Counted from the stretch's first letter, positions 10,718 through 19,448 are shown. The stretch: 64,000 bases of DNA from Trichomonas vaginalis G3 (GCF_026262505.1 NC_067206.1:18187319-18251318); one strand, 5' to 3'. Numbers and translations are program-made. Notes: generated by a model not told the origin, from the sequence alone.

Positions 10718-10981
10718 ATGGTCACGCAGCCAATCGCATTCGAGCACTTCGAAGAAGCCTTACGTTCCAAGGGAGAGGGTGTCTGGTGCAAGGCAGAGGT
10801 CATGAGACTCTACGAGCAGTACATCCTCAATGCCTGGGAGGACAAATCGTCCTTGGATTGGCAATTCTACCAACTCCTCTGGGACGACCTCCTACGCAAC
10901 TGGGATGACGAAAGAGTCCAATTCAGAGGTCGGGAGCTAATTGTCCAAATTCTCATTAATTTAAGCTACTTAACTAAATAA
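10718..10981 (+). CDS. Small uncharacterised protein, 87 residues
   Basis: The chosen start MVTQPIAFEHFEE lies 3 bases after AAAAAGTGTCATTT, a leader shared with other small genes of this cluster. The protein is rich in Trp, Glu and Asp (NAWEDKSSLDWQFYQLLWDDLLRNWDD) and probably all-helical. No family is recognised. It opens the accessory cluster at 10.7-14.3 kb, which has a higher share of C-ending codons than the AT-rich virion genes on either side. Confidence 0.5.
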   Translation: MVTQPIAFEHFEEALRSKGEGVWCKAEVMRLYEQYILNAWEDKSSLDWQFYQLLWDDLLRNWDDERVQFRGRELIVQILINLSYLTK

Positions 10982-11030
10982 ACACCTAAATTTACTCGGG
11001 GTTTCCCCCTAAAATAAAATTTTTTTACTC

Positions 11031-11741
11031 TTAGAACCACTCGAGGTTCTCCTTACGGTTGTTGAGCTTGTCACCGTCAATGTGTCTGACCTTCGTCTTC
11101 TTGTCTGGATTTGGAACCCATTGAATTGCGACAAGCTTGCCCATGGAGATTGAACCGCGATTCCGAAGGTTAAGGTTCAAGTGTCCCAAGTTGTTGAGGA
11201 CTGGGGTAAGAACCTTGCCTGTCTCCTTGTTGCGGATTTGGTATGGGTAGGGTTGGGAAATTTCGTAAGCGTCATCGGCAACAAGGGTTGCCCAAACTTC
11301 CTCTTCTTCGTGTTTCTCTTCTTCCTCTTCTTCTTCGTGTTTCTCTTCTTCTTCGTGTTTCTCTTCTTCCTCGAAAATTCCTTCTTCAATTTGGTACTCA
11401 CGAATTACGGTGTTGGAGGTTCTGTCCTTTCCGAGTACCTTCCAGATGGCGTCTATCTCTTCGAAGAAACGGTAGATGAGTCTGGCAAGGTCTCGGTTCT
11501 CTCTCGCGTAAATGCGCAAGGTTTCCGCGAAATCGTTCAGGACTTTCTCATTGGAAGCATGGTTCGTGAGGACATTGGCTTTAAGTCCCTTCATCTCTTC
11601 CATAAGACTACTTTGGAGAGTCTTAACGGTGTTTGTCAGATGAGCTTTCAAATTCAAAATTTGAATTTGAACTGGGCGCTTGTCTGGCAACATTGAAAGG
11701 ACATCTGCCATTGTGTTCGGCTTCGGTGCTTGTTCGGACAT
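11031..11741 (-). CDS. HNH homing-type endonuclease with NUMOD4-like motif
   Basis: The frame encodes 236 residues. Residues about 20-115 are helical and coiled coil. A low-complexity EEEEKHEEEE run follows at about 125-150. The C-terminal 85 residues contain a NUMOD4-like strand pattern (PYQIRNKETGKVLTP, GHLNLNLRNRG) and an HNH core (VRHIDGDKLNNRKENLEW), which matches the HNH_3 family. Such enzymes cut DNA and often promote spread of the element carrying them. The frame ends at the HNH motif, as is usual for this family. The long N-terminal helical part is unusual. Confidence 0.8.
   Translation of the reverse strand: MSEQAPKPNTMADVLSMLPDKRPVQIQILNLKAHLTNTVKTLQSSLMEEMKGLKANVLTNHASNEKVLNDFAETLRIYARENRDLARLIYRFFEEIDAIWKVLGKDRTSNTVIREYQIEEGIFEEEEKHEEEEKHEEEEEEEKHEEEEVWATLVADDAYEISQPYPYQIRNKETGKVLTPVLNNLGHLNLNLRNRGSISMGKLVAIQWVPNPDKKTKVRHIDGDKLNNRKENLEWF
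11293..11371 (+). repeat. Low-complexity CTT/CGTGTTTCT repeat inside HNH gene
   Basis: Repeats of CTTCTTCGTGTTTCTCTT on this strand encode the EEEKHEEEE tract of the HNH protein on the other strand. It is a length-unstable simple repeat. Confidence 0.8.
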
Positions 11742-11773
11742 CGAAAAAATGAAGTGGTTTGAGAATGACGGTT

Positions 11774-12358
11774 TTACTTCAAAAAGCTTGTTATGACGGT
11801 TAAGTCATACAACAAGTTTAAAATAATATCTTGTTCTTCTTCTGAACGTTTGTTGTCTCTTCCGATAAAAGTTTCGAACATGAGAACCAAAAAACGTTTT
11901 TTGAGATTGCGGAAGAGTTCAGGCAAACGTTCATATTCTGGATATGTTGGGAGCAGTTCGAAACATCTGAGCTGACTTTCGGACAAAATTGGGACAATGT
12001 CAGAAAATTCATCTTTGGTCGGACTGCTTGAAGGTAAGTCCCTTACATGTAAGTAGCTCTGGTAAAGTCTTCTCATTTCTGCTAACTTTTGGAGTATAGC
12101 TTCGTAGTTTAGAAGTTTTAATTTTAATTGTCTTATTCCACTCTTGACATCTAAACGGTAACTATCCATGAGGTCAAGAGTAGCTTTGGTAGCTTTAAGT
12201 GGAGCTATCTGTTCCTTGACTTGTGCAATTTTGGTTGCAATTGTGGTTTGAGCTCCTTCAAGTTCGCCGTCTATGTCGTTCTCAACACCTTCAACCATAG
12301 CTTGAAACTCTTCATCGGTCCATTGAGATTGGTGTGGGACGAATTTAACTTGCTTCAT
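11774..12358 (-). CDS. Coiled-coil protein, 194 residues
   Basis: The protein starts MKQVKFVPHQSQWTDEEF and has long predicted helices (residues about 30-100: ATKIAQVKEQIAPLKATKATLD..., KLLNYEAILQKLAEMRRLYQ). A C-terminal region follows with ELLPTYPEYERLPELFRNLKKRF. No catalytic motif or known family is recognised. The start lies just after TCATTTTTTGA, a host-like start-site motif also seen for its neighbours. It is probably an accessory gene of element B. Confidence 0.5.
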   Translation of the reverse strand: MKQVKFVPHQSQWTDEEFQAMVEGVENDIDGELEGAQTTIATKIAQVKEQIAPLKATKATLDLMDSYRLDVKSGIRQLKLKLLNYEAILQKLAEMRRLYQSYLHVRDLPSSSPTKDEFSDIVPILSESQLRCFELLPTYPEYERLPELFRNLKKRFLVLMFETFIGRDNKRSEEEQDIILNLLYDLTVITSFLK

Positions 12359-12389
12359 TCAAAAAATGAAAAAAATGTTTTTACTCAAA

Positions 12390-12770
12390 ACGTTAAGGTT
12401 GACTGAACTGGTTGGATGTCGCCTTCACAGGTTATGTAGAACGGCTGACCCGAGAAGTGAAGGAGAGACTGAATTGCCAATTTCATATGGGGTAGGGGGT
12501 TCTCCTTGTTTGGTATTTTTATCCAAGGACGTTTGTTTAGGAACTTAACAAGAGCTTCTCTTTGGCGTCCTTTATGCCATCGTAGGCTGTCCCGTCTGGT
12601 ATTTGAATTGGAATTCCAGTCGAAGTCTCGAGCTGAAGTGTAGACCTTCCAGAAATAGTGGTGAACTTGACCTTGGTTTTACCCTGCGCAAGTACTGCTT
12701 AACAACTTCATTTATCTCTATAAGGTAAATTGCCTCGTCAAATCCTTCTGGTATTCCGAGTCCTTCCATC
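12390..12770 (-). pseudogene. Remnant of an unidentified element B gene
   Basis: Protein-like stretches occur on the minus strand, including LGIPEGFDEAIYLIE and, near the left end, FYITCEGDIQPV. The first of these recurs in B2 near 63040-63090, so it belongs to element B. It is broken and no family is recognised. Confidence 0.45.
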
Positions 12771-12990
12771 CGACAGGAAAATATTTTCCCGACAACTGGA
12801 AAAAATTTCCCGACGACAGGAAGGACTCTTCCAGTTGTCCGTCCGTAAACCATTCAAATTTTCGAAAATTGAGAACTTTTGGTCGAACTTCAGAAAAAGT
12901 TTTTCCTTCCGACAGGAAAGGTTTTTTCTTCCAACAGGAAAGGTTTTTCCTTCCGACAGGAAAGGTTTTTCCTTCCGACGGTTAAGCCAC
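12770..12990. repeat. Array of CTTCCGACAGGAAAGG-type palindromic repeats
   Basis: About ten diverged copies of a roughly 22-bp unit built on TTCCGACAGGAA, partly palindromic, lie between two genes. The array includes an ATTTTCGAAAAT segment. The reverse complement of the same array lies at 62730-63040 in B2. The copies differ in number and spacing between the two loci, as expected for an array that expands and contracts. Confidence 0.75.
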
Positions 12991-12996
12991 AAACAG

Positions 12997-13575
12997 ATGT
13001 CCGACGTACCACCAACCGAGCCCATTCCCAAACCAGAGGAACCTAAAGCACCAGCCCCTGCACCTCAGCAACCTCAGTTCCAGCAAGTCCCTCCACCAAA
13101 TTACTACCAATTTCCACCTCAAGGTTACTACCTACCACAAGGCTTCCCGAACTACCCTCCTCCTCAGCCTATGCCTTACTTCCCCAACCCTTGGATGTTT
13201 ATGCAAAACCCTGCCCCACAATTCCAATCTCAATCCAAGAGAGACCAAGAGTTCGAGGAAGGTCTGAACCGCTTACGCAAAGAGTATGCTACTACCCCAA
13301 TGGAAGAAGACAGGCTTTCAGTCTCTTCCCTCAAATCGACCGATTCGACTCGTACCACAGATTCGGTTCGTGACCGTGAAGACTACCTCAAGCAGTCTGA
13401 GAGACTCTTCATCCTACAACCATTTACAGTTGGAGCTCTCAAGAACATGCGCAATTACGAAGGTCAGACACCAGCTGGAGACCGTAAAACAGACGTACTC
13501 GCAAGAGCAGTCCAACTGGTCAAGACAAAGACCGAGATAGTCGACTTCATTCTTGCAGCTTGCCCATACAAGTAA
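12997..13575 (+). CDS. Proline/glutamine-rich protein, 192 residues
   Basis: The chosen start MSDVPPTEPIPKPEEP lies just after the palindromic repeat array. Residues 8-80 are very rich in Pro, Gln, Tyr and Phe (FQQVPPPNYYQFPPQGYYLPQ), suggesting a disordered segment. A charged helix and a conserved-looking C-terminal region follow (LKQSERLFILQPFTVGALKNM...ILAACPYK). The 3' end overlaps the convergent gene below. In B2 only an N-terminal remnant remains. No known family; possibly a structural or scaffold protein. Confidence 0.5.
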   Translation: MSDVPPTEPIPKPEEPKAPAPAPQQPQFQQVPPPNYYQFPPQGYYLPQGFPNYPPPQPMPYFPNPWMFMQNPAPQFQSQSKRDQEFEEGLNRLRKEYATTPMEEDRLSVSSLKSTDSTRTTDSVRDREDYLKQSERLFILQPFTVGALKNMRNYEGQTPAGDRKTDVLARAVQLVKTKTEIVDFILAACPYK

Positions 13576-13799
13576 AAAAATAAACAATTACGAGTTAAAC
13601 TTTTCTTTTTTTCTGAGTTGTTTAGAGCTGGTTTCTCTTGTAGGAACCTTTCGTACTCTTCCATGGTCATGTAATTGCGAATTTTGTACGCAATTCCAGG
13701 TTCGTTGTTTTTGAACCTTATGTATGTAACGCTTCCATCCTCCTCAGGGAAGTAAGCTGCTAACATCTGACCAAGTTTTCTCGGTGACTCGGAGCTCAT
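13464..13799 (-). CDS. Small uncharacterised protein
   Basis: The chosen start MSSESPRKLGQML lies 3 bases after an AAAAAGTGACATTTTT leader, facing 13841-14035. The first 70 residues (YFPEEDGSVTYIRFKNN..., YMTMEEYERFLQE) look ordered. The remaining part overlaps the convergent Pro-rich gene and may not be meaningful. No family is recognised. Confidence 0.45.
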   Translation of the reverse strand: MSSESPRKLGQMLAAYFPEEDGSVTYIRFKNNEPGIAYKIRNYMTMEEYERFLQEKPALNNSEKKKSLTRNCLFFYLYGQAARMKSTISVFVLTSWTALASTSVLRSPAGV

Positions 13800-13840
13800 T
13801 AAAAATGTCACTTTTTAAACGTTAAGTTTTTAGTCTTATT

Positions 13841-14035
13841 TTACCCTTTGTTTACCCTTTGTTTGTCAAGGTAGTATTGGAGTGCAATTTCTCCAAATTC
13901 TCTGTGTCGGAGTTCTTCAGCATTTTCCAAGGTGTACCTGGAGAACTCAAAGAAGTTGTCAAGAACATACTGCCATGCTGCTCTTCTGAGTTCGTCGGTA
14001 TTTTGGAAGTGTTGCACCTTCGAGTCTTCGGACAT
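13841..14035 (-). CDS. Small helical protein, 64 residues
   Basis: The protein starts MSEDSKVQHFQNTDELRRAAW after AAAAAGTGTCATTTTTTC, the leader shared by small genes in this cluster. It is probably helical (YVLDNFFEFSRYTLENAEELRHREFGEIALQYYL). No family is recognised. The common leader suggests coordinated transcription by host RNA polymerase II. Confidence 0.5.
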   Translation of the reverse strand: MSEDSKVQHFQNTDELRRAAWQYVLDNFFEFSRYTLENAEELRHREFGEIALQYYLDKQRVNKG

Positions 14036-14078
14036 GAAAAAATGACACTTTTTCTATTAAACCGTTTTGGCATTTCTC

Positions 14079-14258
14079 ATGAGTGAGTATAGTTCTGCCG
14101 AACCATTGGAAGAGAAGAAGTACCCTTGCTGGCAAAAGACAAAAATAGTTGCCTTAGTTGTCATTGCAATTGTACTCGTAATTGAATTCATTGTACTTCT
14201 CTTCACGTACATAAAACTCAGCAATGGTATTTGCTTTAAGAAGCTACCATCTTACTAA
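14079..14258 (+). CDS. Single-pass membrane protein, 59 residues
   Basis: Start chosen at MSEYSSAEPLEEKKYP, preceded by GGCATTTCTC. A short acidic/charged N-terminus is followed by a strong hydrophobic helix of about 25 residues (TKIVALVVIAIVLVIEFIVLLF) and a short tail with one Cys. It would insert in a membrane as a small bitopic protein. It lies immediately before the 3' end of the ATPase gene. No family is recognised. Confidence 0.55.
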   Translation: MSEYSSAEPLEEKKYPCWQKTKIVALVVIAIVLVIEFIVLLFTYIKLSNGICFKKLPSY

Positions 14259-14284
14259 GACTAAACACTTACATTTTTCAAGCT

Positions 14285-14303
14285 TGACTTTTTACAATTT
14301 GAA
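14285..14303 (+). repeat. 19-bp direct repeat, left side of cassette
   Basis: TGACTTTTTACAATTTGAA, identical to 15548-15566. The single uninterrupted copy is seen (as reverse complement) at 62605-62623 in B2. It is therefore a duplication of the insertion site. Confidence 0.9.
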
Positions 14304-14500
14304 TTTTACACCAAAAAATAATGTTTATGTTAGAATGTTAGATCTAACATGTTTTCTAACACGTTTTCTAACATGGTCTAAAACTCTTGAATTTTCATGA
14401 ATTTTACACCAAAAATATAATTTATGTTAGAATGTTAGATCTAACATGTTTTCTAACACGTTTTCTAACATGGTCTAAAACTCTCGAAAATCATGAATTT
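14304..14500 (+). repeat. Tandem pair of iteron end units (GTTAGA type)
   Basis: Two consecutive 98-bp units share ACACCAAAAA, GTTAGATCTAAC, then TTTTCTAACACG and TTTTCTAACATGG. They are separated by GAATTTTCATGAATTTTACACC. The half-site GTTAGA is used five times per unit. Confidence 0.9.
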
Positions 14501-14563
14501 TCCCGAAATAAAAAATAAAGTTGGTTTTTTTAAAAAAATATTTTTTATTTTTATTGTAAGAAC

Positions 14564-15478
14564 ATGTTAGCAACAACAGCACCAAACTCGTTAGTCATGA
14601 ACCCAACTTCAATGTTAGTAGAGATGAAAAGCTTCATTCCTTCTTCATATACTTTCGAAACAAAAATCCAGAAGATAAAGCAAGAACTTTTAACAAGTAA
14701 TTTAGACTGTAGTGCGAAAGATGAAACAAATGAACAGTATCTTTATGAAATGCAGGATATTATTGACCATTTACCTAAACTTCCTGAAATCCAACAACAA
14801 AAACTCACTATTCCAGAATTCGATGAAATAGAAGTCGGACTGACTGACTCAGTAGAAATAAAGAAGTTCATACGAAAGGTAAATTATGAATTCCTTGGTT
14901 TTCATTGCAACCATAAGGTTATGGACAAAGATTGCGACATGGTATATAAGAACATCTCTGACCTTTACAAATCCGAAGAATTTAAGACCTACGACAACTT
15001 TGTTTCATTAGTTGCAAAATGTGTTTGGGAAATAAGAGATAAAGATAGTAGGGGTAAGGTATGGAACGAACAAATAAAACCCGCTATGTTCGAGATGAAG
15101 AAAACCATTGACGCCTTAGTTGTTTTAGCAGGTAAGGTTTCAGAATATAATGCAAAAATGAACCCACAATGTTCTAAATGTAAAGCAGCAATGAGGAAAT
15201 ATAACTACTCCGTCAAAGAGATAGAACGTATGCGAAACGACTATGCAGATTTAAAGAAAGAAGCAGAGAAACCAGCAGAAGATAAAATGGACATGTTGAC
15301 ATTTCTAAACAAAAACTATCCAACAGCTGACGATTTCCTATTATCTGACGTCAAGAAGAAGTATAAAGAAACCTTCGGCATAGTTAAAACATTCGATGTA
15401 CTAAAAGAAGAAATTGAAGCCACGAAATTGTTTAGAGTCATGAACCATCGCAACATATACCATGTAAAACGCTTGTAA
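14564..15478 (+). CDS. Cassette protein, 304 residues, Cys/His cluster and coiled coil
   Basis: Start MLATTAPNSLVMNP lies about 65 bp after the left end units, behind an AT-rich leader. Visible features: an HCNHKVMDKDC cluster (residues 114-124), CSKC (203-206), a charged helix (residues 215-240, VKEIERMRNDYADLKKEAEK) and a basic C-terminus. Together these could bind zinc or nucleic acid, but no known family is recognised. The copy at 38901-39752 is highly similar. It is the only gene in the cassette, so it is the prime candidate for a mobility or replication function; it could equally be cargo such as a regulator. Confidence 0.65.
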   Translation: MLATTAPNSLVMNPTSMLVEMKSFIPSSYTFETKIQKIKQELLTSNLDCSAKDETNEQYLYEMQDIIDHLPKLPEIQQQKLTIPEFDEIEVGLTDSVEIKKFIRKVNYEFLGFHCNHKVMDKDCDMVYKNISDLYKSEEFKTYDNFVSLVAKCVWEIRDKDSRGKVWNEQIKPAMFEMKKTIDALVVLAGKVSEYNAKMNPQCSKCKAAMRKYNYSVKEIERMRNDYADLKKEAEKPAEDKMDMLTFLNKNYPTADDFLLSDVKKKYKETFGIVKTFDVLKEEIEATKLFRVMNHRNIYHVKRL

Positions 15479-15481
15479 ATA

Positions 15482-15547
15482 GTTATGTTAGAAAACATGT
15501 TAGAAAACATGTTAGATCTAACATTCTAACATAAACATTATTTTTGC
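15482..15547 (-). repeat. Right inverted end of cassette (GTTAGA type)
   Basis: This is the reverse complement of the left unit: AAAAATAATGTTTA, TGTTAGAA, TGTTAGATCTAACA, then two TTTTCTAACAT half-sites. About 60 bp match the left end. Confidence 0.9.
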
Positions 15548-16415
15548 TGACTTTTTACAATTTGAACTTTGTTCGCGTAGATGTGAATTCTGAAAGAAGT
15601 ATGAGGGTCTTGTATGACTTTGTACTTCTCCCATAGTTCATGTCTGTCAAACTTACCTGCCATGGACTCTTTCATAAGTTCCATGAAATCGTCTTCGGAC
15701 AATCCGGGGAAAAGTATGATATCAGTAAGTATTCTCTTTACATCCTTACTTAAACTCTTTGCTGTCTGTACACAAATGACAACTGAGATGTTAAAGTGTC
15801 TGAGCTTCTTAAGAATTCGACACATATCTTGTTCTCTATTCTTAAGCAAAGGATGAGAAGCAAAGTCATCTAAGATAAGAAGACATCTATGAGGGTAAGT
15901 CTTCCAATCGTAAGATTGCAATTTCTTCGAAATGTATTCTATCTCTTTCTGTTTGTTTCTGAAGTGTTTCTTCTCTAATATTCTTGCATTTCCTCATTTG
16001 GGTCTTTAAACTTAGAATTTATATACTCATTTATAGCATTATACTTCAAAACTCTTCTTTGGTACTTCTTTATCCAATCTAACAACTCAGTATCCTTTAT
16101 ACATACTAACTTAGACTTCTTTATAATATCTTTGAACGAATTGACGGTTTGGTCAAATTGACCAGAAGTACTACAAATAACAACTAACTCATAGAATGGG
16201 TTCTTCTCATCTAGTTCTTGTTGTTGTGCAGCCATTTTAAGATAAGTGAAAGTCTTACCCGACCCAGGTGGTGCAATTAGACCTGTTATACCATTCTGAG
16301 CAAATAAGAACTTGTCATGTATAGGTTTTATCTGAGCATTTTCTAACTTCCTCTTGTTCTTGTTTAAAACATTCTCAAATTTTTTGTCAATGTCAGCAAA
16401 CTTTTTTTCTAACAT
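15538..16415 (-). pseudogene. ATP: Genome-packaging ATPase (FtsK/HerA-type), element B1, broken
   Basis: A Walker A motif is visible (GLIAPPGSGKTF), and a Walker B-like LLILDDF block follows. This fits the A32/FtsK-HerA packaging ATPases of Polintons, virophages and poxviruses, which drive DNA into capsids. The start MLEKKFADIDKKF at 16415 is divergent from the gene at 16452. The cassette lies at its 3' end. A second copy is in B2 (61759-62630). Broken, about one break. Confidence 0.8.
15548..15566 (+). repeat. 19-bp direct repeat, right side of cassette
   Basis: Second copy of TGACTTTTTACAATTTGAA. It lies inside the 3' end of the ATPase coding region. Confidence 0.9.
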
Positions 16416-16451
16416 ATTTTTAGAAAAATTAAAATTTTTATCTTTTTGAAA

Positions 16452-16908
16452 ATGTCTAGCGATTTCGCTATCTATATTCGAGACAAACTTTTCGACAGCA
16501 AAACATCTGTAGACCATAAAATCTTACATAGTGTAAACAAGAAAGGTGAATTTGTTCTAAAGTTCTGTTTCTGGGAATATGACAAGAACCATAAAACATT
16601 AAGCAGAGAAGTCTTTAAAATTTGTCAATGACAGACTTGTTGACAGAGATGACGCCGATTGGAAAGCTGAAGTCCAACAAAAGTTCTTAGAATGCAAAGA
16701 AGACACATGCGCTGTTCTTGAAGATGAAATAGAAAACAGAATAGAAGAGCTATTAAAGGACAAAGAACTTTTACAAAAATATGGTTCTGAGAAGTTTGAC
16801 ATAACTCCACCAGAGAAGAAGAAGAAGAGAGAAAAGAAAGAAAAGAAAGTAGAAGAAGAGAAGAAAGAACCTGAACCAGTTCCAGAGAAGGTGAGATATG
16901 ACATGTAA
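16452..16908 (+). pseudogene. Uncharacterised element B protein with Glu/Lys-rich tail, broken
   Basis: The N-terminus is MSSDFAIYIRDKLFDS. The middle is helical (KFLECKEDTCAVLEDEIENRIEELL) and the tail is low-complexity KKKREKKEKKVEEEKKEPEP. The general layout resembles the 124-residue protein at 38019-38393 of element A (DFEYYLIDALTD, KEYDRYHNEV), so a shared family is possible. The B2 counterpart is at 61274-61722. About one break. Confidence 0.5.
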
Positions 16909-16924
16909 AAATAAAATTTTATTT

Positions 16925-17344
16925 TTAGAACATTTCTGGGTCAATGTCAATGTTCTCTTCCTCTTTAGGAGCAAACACTGGCTTAGACTCTAAAATCTTT
17001 TTACCCAATTTACCTTGAACTTCAACTATCTTAGACTCATAATATTCATAGTCGTCTGCTTTCTTTGGTTCATAAGGTATAACAAGTTTGTATGCTTTGC
17101 CTTCTTTAAGGTTTGAGAACTTTCTGTCAAAATTTTCTTTGACTGCTAACAAACCTTCTATGTCTAAGTCTTCAAAAGTTGCACCATTTTTAGTCACAAT
17201 AGCAAACTTAACTGGTTCGATGTTCCAAACTTTGCTGAATGAAGACTTTTCAAAATGGTAGAAGTAAACATTCAAATATGCGAATGGGTCTAGTTCTTCT
17301 TTAAGTCCTGACATGTACTTATTTACTGAGATGAATTTTGTCAT
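16925..17344 (-). CDS. Putative single-strand DNA-binding-like protein, 139 residues
   Basis: The frame is compact and beta-rich in appearance (YLNVYFYHFEKSSFSKVWNI, KLVIPYEPKKADDYEYYESKIVEVQGKL) and ends in an acidic tail (EEENIDIDPEMF). Small OB-fold proteins with acidic C-termini are typical of SSBs, and it lies directly downstream of the helicase. The assignment is inference from shape and context. The start follows TTTACTGAGATGAATTTTGTC on the coding strand's complement. The B2 counterpart is at 60837-61258. Confidence 0.4.
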   Translation of the reverse strand: MTKFISVNKYMSGLKEELDPFAYLNVYFYHFEKSSFSKVWNIEPVKFAIVTKNGATFEDLDIEGLLAVKENFDRKFSNLKEGKAYKLVIPYEPKKADDYEYYESKIVEVQGKLGKKILESKPVFAPKEEENIDIDPEMF

Positions 17345-17379
17345 CTTTTCTATCGGATAAAAAAATATTTTTTTAAAAT

Positions 17380-18613
17380 TTACTCAGAAAAATTTTTCTT
17401 TGTATATACGCCGTTCTGAACATCTAAAAGATTTTTGACATTTGCCAAGAATGTTCGTTTAGACGCTGCCATATAACCATATTCTTGACAATATTGTTTA
17501 TATTCATCGTACAATGACCTTTCATCTAAACACTCAAAGTCGTTTTCATCTATAAACAGTTCATAAACACTCTTGTTTGCTTCTAACAATGTTTGTCTCT
17601 CTTCGGTATATGGAATTTGTCTTGGATTGAACTTTGAAATATCTAATGTCATGAAATATGAGAACAAGTGGTTGTAAAAGTCAGATGTCAAAGTTTCTGA
17701 CAAAGCGTCAAAATATTCTGTATCTTGCATATGAGAATCTGACGTTCTGACAACTACATATCTTCTGTCAGAACTTTCTAACTTCATCGGAACAACATTG
17801 TTTGAAACCATGACGAAGTTTGCAACATTTTCACAAACTCTTTGGTCTTTATATTTTCTTTCAACAACTCCAACTTTGTCTGTTATAAGACTCTTCAAAG
17901 CATCTGAGTTTAAAACCTTTGTTGTATCTATACTTTGAAGTTCGTTACATACTATAAGTTTCATATTCTCTATTGAGGAGTTAAATTTACCGCAGATGTT
18001 TTCTAAGTTTGTCATATTCGGGTTCGAATAGCCCTCTAACAGTTTGCATAAGATATCTGTAAAGAATGTGTTCTTACCAGTTCCTTGTTTCCAATTATAA
18101 TGAGAGCAGTTTCATTTTTAGCACTTGGATGTTGTAAGATGTTTGCAAACCAACATAAGATATACTCATAGACTCTTTCGTTTCCATTGCATATAATTTC
18201 TTTGACATGGTCTAACCAAGCTTCTATAATATTTTCTTTCCATTCTACTTGTTCATATTTATATCCAGTGAAGATAGAATAGAAGTTTGGAGAAGGTGTA
18301 TAAACTTTATACCTCGAACTGAAAAATCTTCTAACTTTGACAATAAGATATCCCAAGCATCTAACATCTTCATGCCAACTTGTACGACTTTTATTTTCTT
18401 AAGTTTCTGTCTACATTCTTGTTCAGACACTATTGTTGCTCTTGGTTTGTTAAAGACAACATCCCATTCTTTCATAACATAACATTCTGGGGCAGAGTCG
18501 ACATAAATGACTAAACGTTTCAAATTCTCGACTGCTTTGTTATAGTCTCTAAATGGACACATATTTCTGAATGCTTGGAAGTCATAAAAATCTGAAACAT
18601 CTATTCTGTACAT
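17380..18613 (-). pseudogene. S3H: Superfamily 3 helicase (D5/virophage type), broken
   Basis: The C-terminal part shows the SF3 core: KLIVCNELQS (Walker B-type region), a long DALKSLITDK block, NFVMVSNNVVPMK and DRRYVVVRTSD, as in D5-like and virophage helicases. The Walker A region (IIIGKQGTGKNT) is best seen in B2. The upstream part carries a MYRIDVSDFYDFQAF start and looks like a D5N-type domain. SF3 helicases unwind viral DNA as hexamers. Element A has no counterpart. Broken, about two breaks. Confidence 0.75.
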
Positions 18614-18640
18614 TTTTATAAAAAAAAAAAAATATTTTTT

Positions 18641-19438
18641 TTATTCTTGACTTTGTTGTTCCATTTGTTGCATTTGTTGTTCTTGAGCTATTTGTTGTTG
18701 AAGTTGTTCTTGTAGTACAATACTTTCACCAGTTGCATCTTCCAATTCGAAACTTTCTGCCGTCATTGACAAATACATAGGACATAAAAGTTTTACAGGA
18801 ACAAAGTTTGCGTCAACTAAGGTTAAGTTTATGTTTGCTAAAGTGTTTGAGTTTACTAAAGCTGAAAACTCTGCATTCGAATGAACAATAGGCAAACCAG
18901 CAGAGAAAGTGTTGTTTATACGCATAAGTATCTTTTGGTCATAGTAGTTTCTGTCGACATTCGAATAACACTTTGAACCTAAGTTTGAAACAATATATAA
19001 AATAGGTGTACTTAAAGTCAATGGAACAGACAAACCTTGTATGACACCTTTTCCTGTTATAGGAAACTGTTGGTAGTAAAAACCAGATATAAGTTTTGTA
19101 TTATAGCTCATATCGTTTATAGTAAACTCAGTCGGACATCCAAACATAATGAAACCTGCTCTAGTTGCAGCACATGTTACATCCGTCCTTAAAGTATTAA
19201 ATAAGTCAACAAAACCTGTTGGTGGTATATCTGAGTAAGTATCTTCAAAGAAGTATTTTTTACCATTCACAACAACAAAGTCTTCTGGTGTCAAAAGAGC
19301 AAAACAGGCTTTAGTCGTCATTGTGTTTAAGGTTAGTTTACAATATCGTCCTTGAGGACTTTGTAAGTTTGTTGTTATAGAATTATATGACTCAGGGTTT
19401 TTAGTCGTAATAGTATAAACCACTATGTCTTCTGCCAT
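18641..19438 (-). CDS. Virion-type protein, 265 residues, beta-rich with Gln-rich tail
   Basis: The sequence is beta-rich and ends in a Gln-rich tail (QLQQQIAQEQQMQQMEQQ). The segment ANINLTLVDANFVPVKLLCPMYLSM matches in pattern DMQFRLVDFQGEPVELKAPVRMTV of the 254-residue protein at 44026-44790 of element A. In both elements the gene is followed by a 76-80-residue and then a 180-213-residue gene. A minor capsid or spike-base role is plausible but unproven. The start follows an AT-rich leader; the B2 copy is at 58738-59542. Confidence 0.6.
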   Translation of the reverse strand: MAEDIVVYTITTKNPESYNSITTNLQSPQGRYCKLTLNTMTTKACFALLTPEDFVVVNGKKYFFEDTYSDIPPTGFVDLFNTLRTDVTCAATRAGFIMFGCPTEFTINDMSYNTKLISGFYYQQFPITGKGVIQGLSVPLTLSTPILYIVSNLGSKCYSNVDRNYYDQKILMRINNTFSAGLPIVHSNAEFSALVNSNTLANINLTLVDANFVPVKLLCPMYLSMTAESFELEDATGESIVLQEQLQQQIAQEQQMQQMEQQSQE

Positions 19439-19448
19439 TTACATATAT

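Larger units (their letters stand above)
14304..15547 (+). mobile_element. 1.24-kb one-gene cassette with iteron-bearing inverted ends
   Basis: The insertion is bounded by 19-bp direct repeats and lies in the 3' end of the ATPase gene. The left side has two tandem end units of 98 bp (14304 and 14402), and the right side has one in reverse. Each unit has an AAAAATAATGTTTA-like outer part, then TGTTAGAA, the palindrome TGTTAGATCTAACA and two further TTTTCTAACA half-sites. One protein of 304 residues lies inside. B2 carries the empty site. A second copy of the same family is at 38730-39927. The transposition mechanism is unknown; no recognised transposase motif is seen. Confidence 0.85.
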
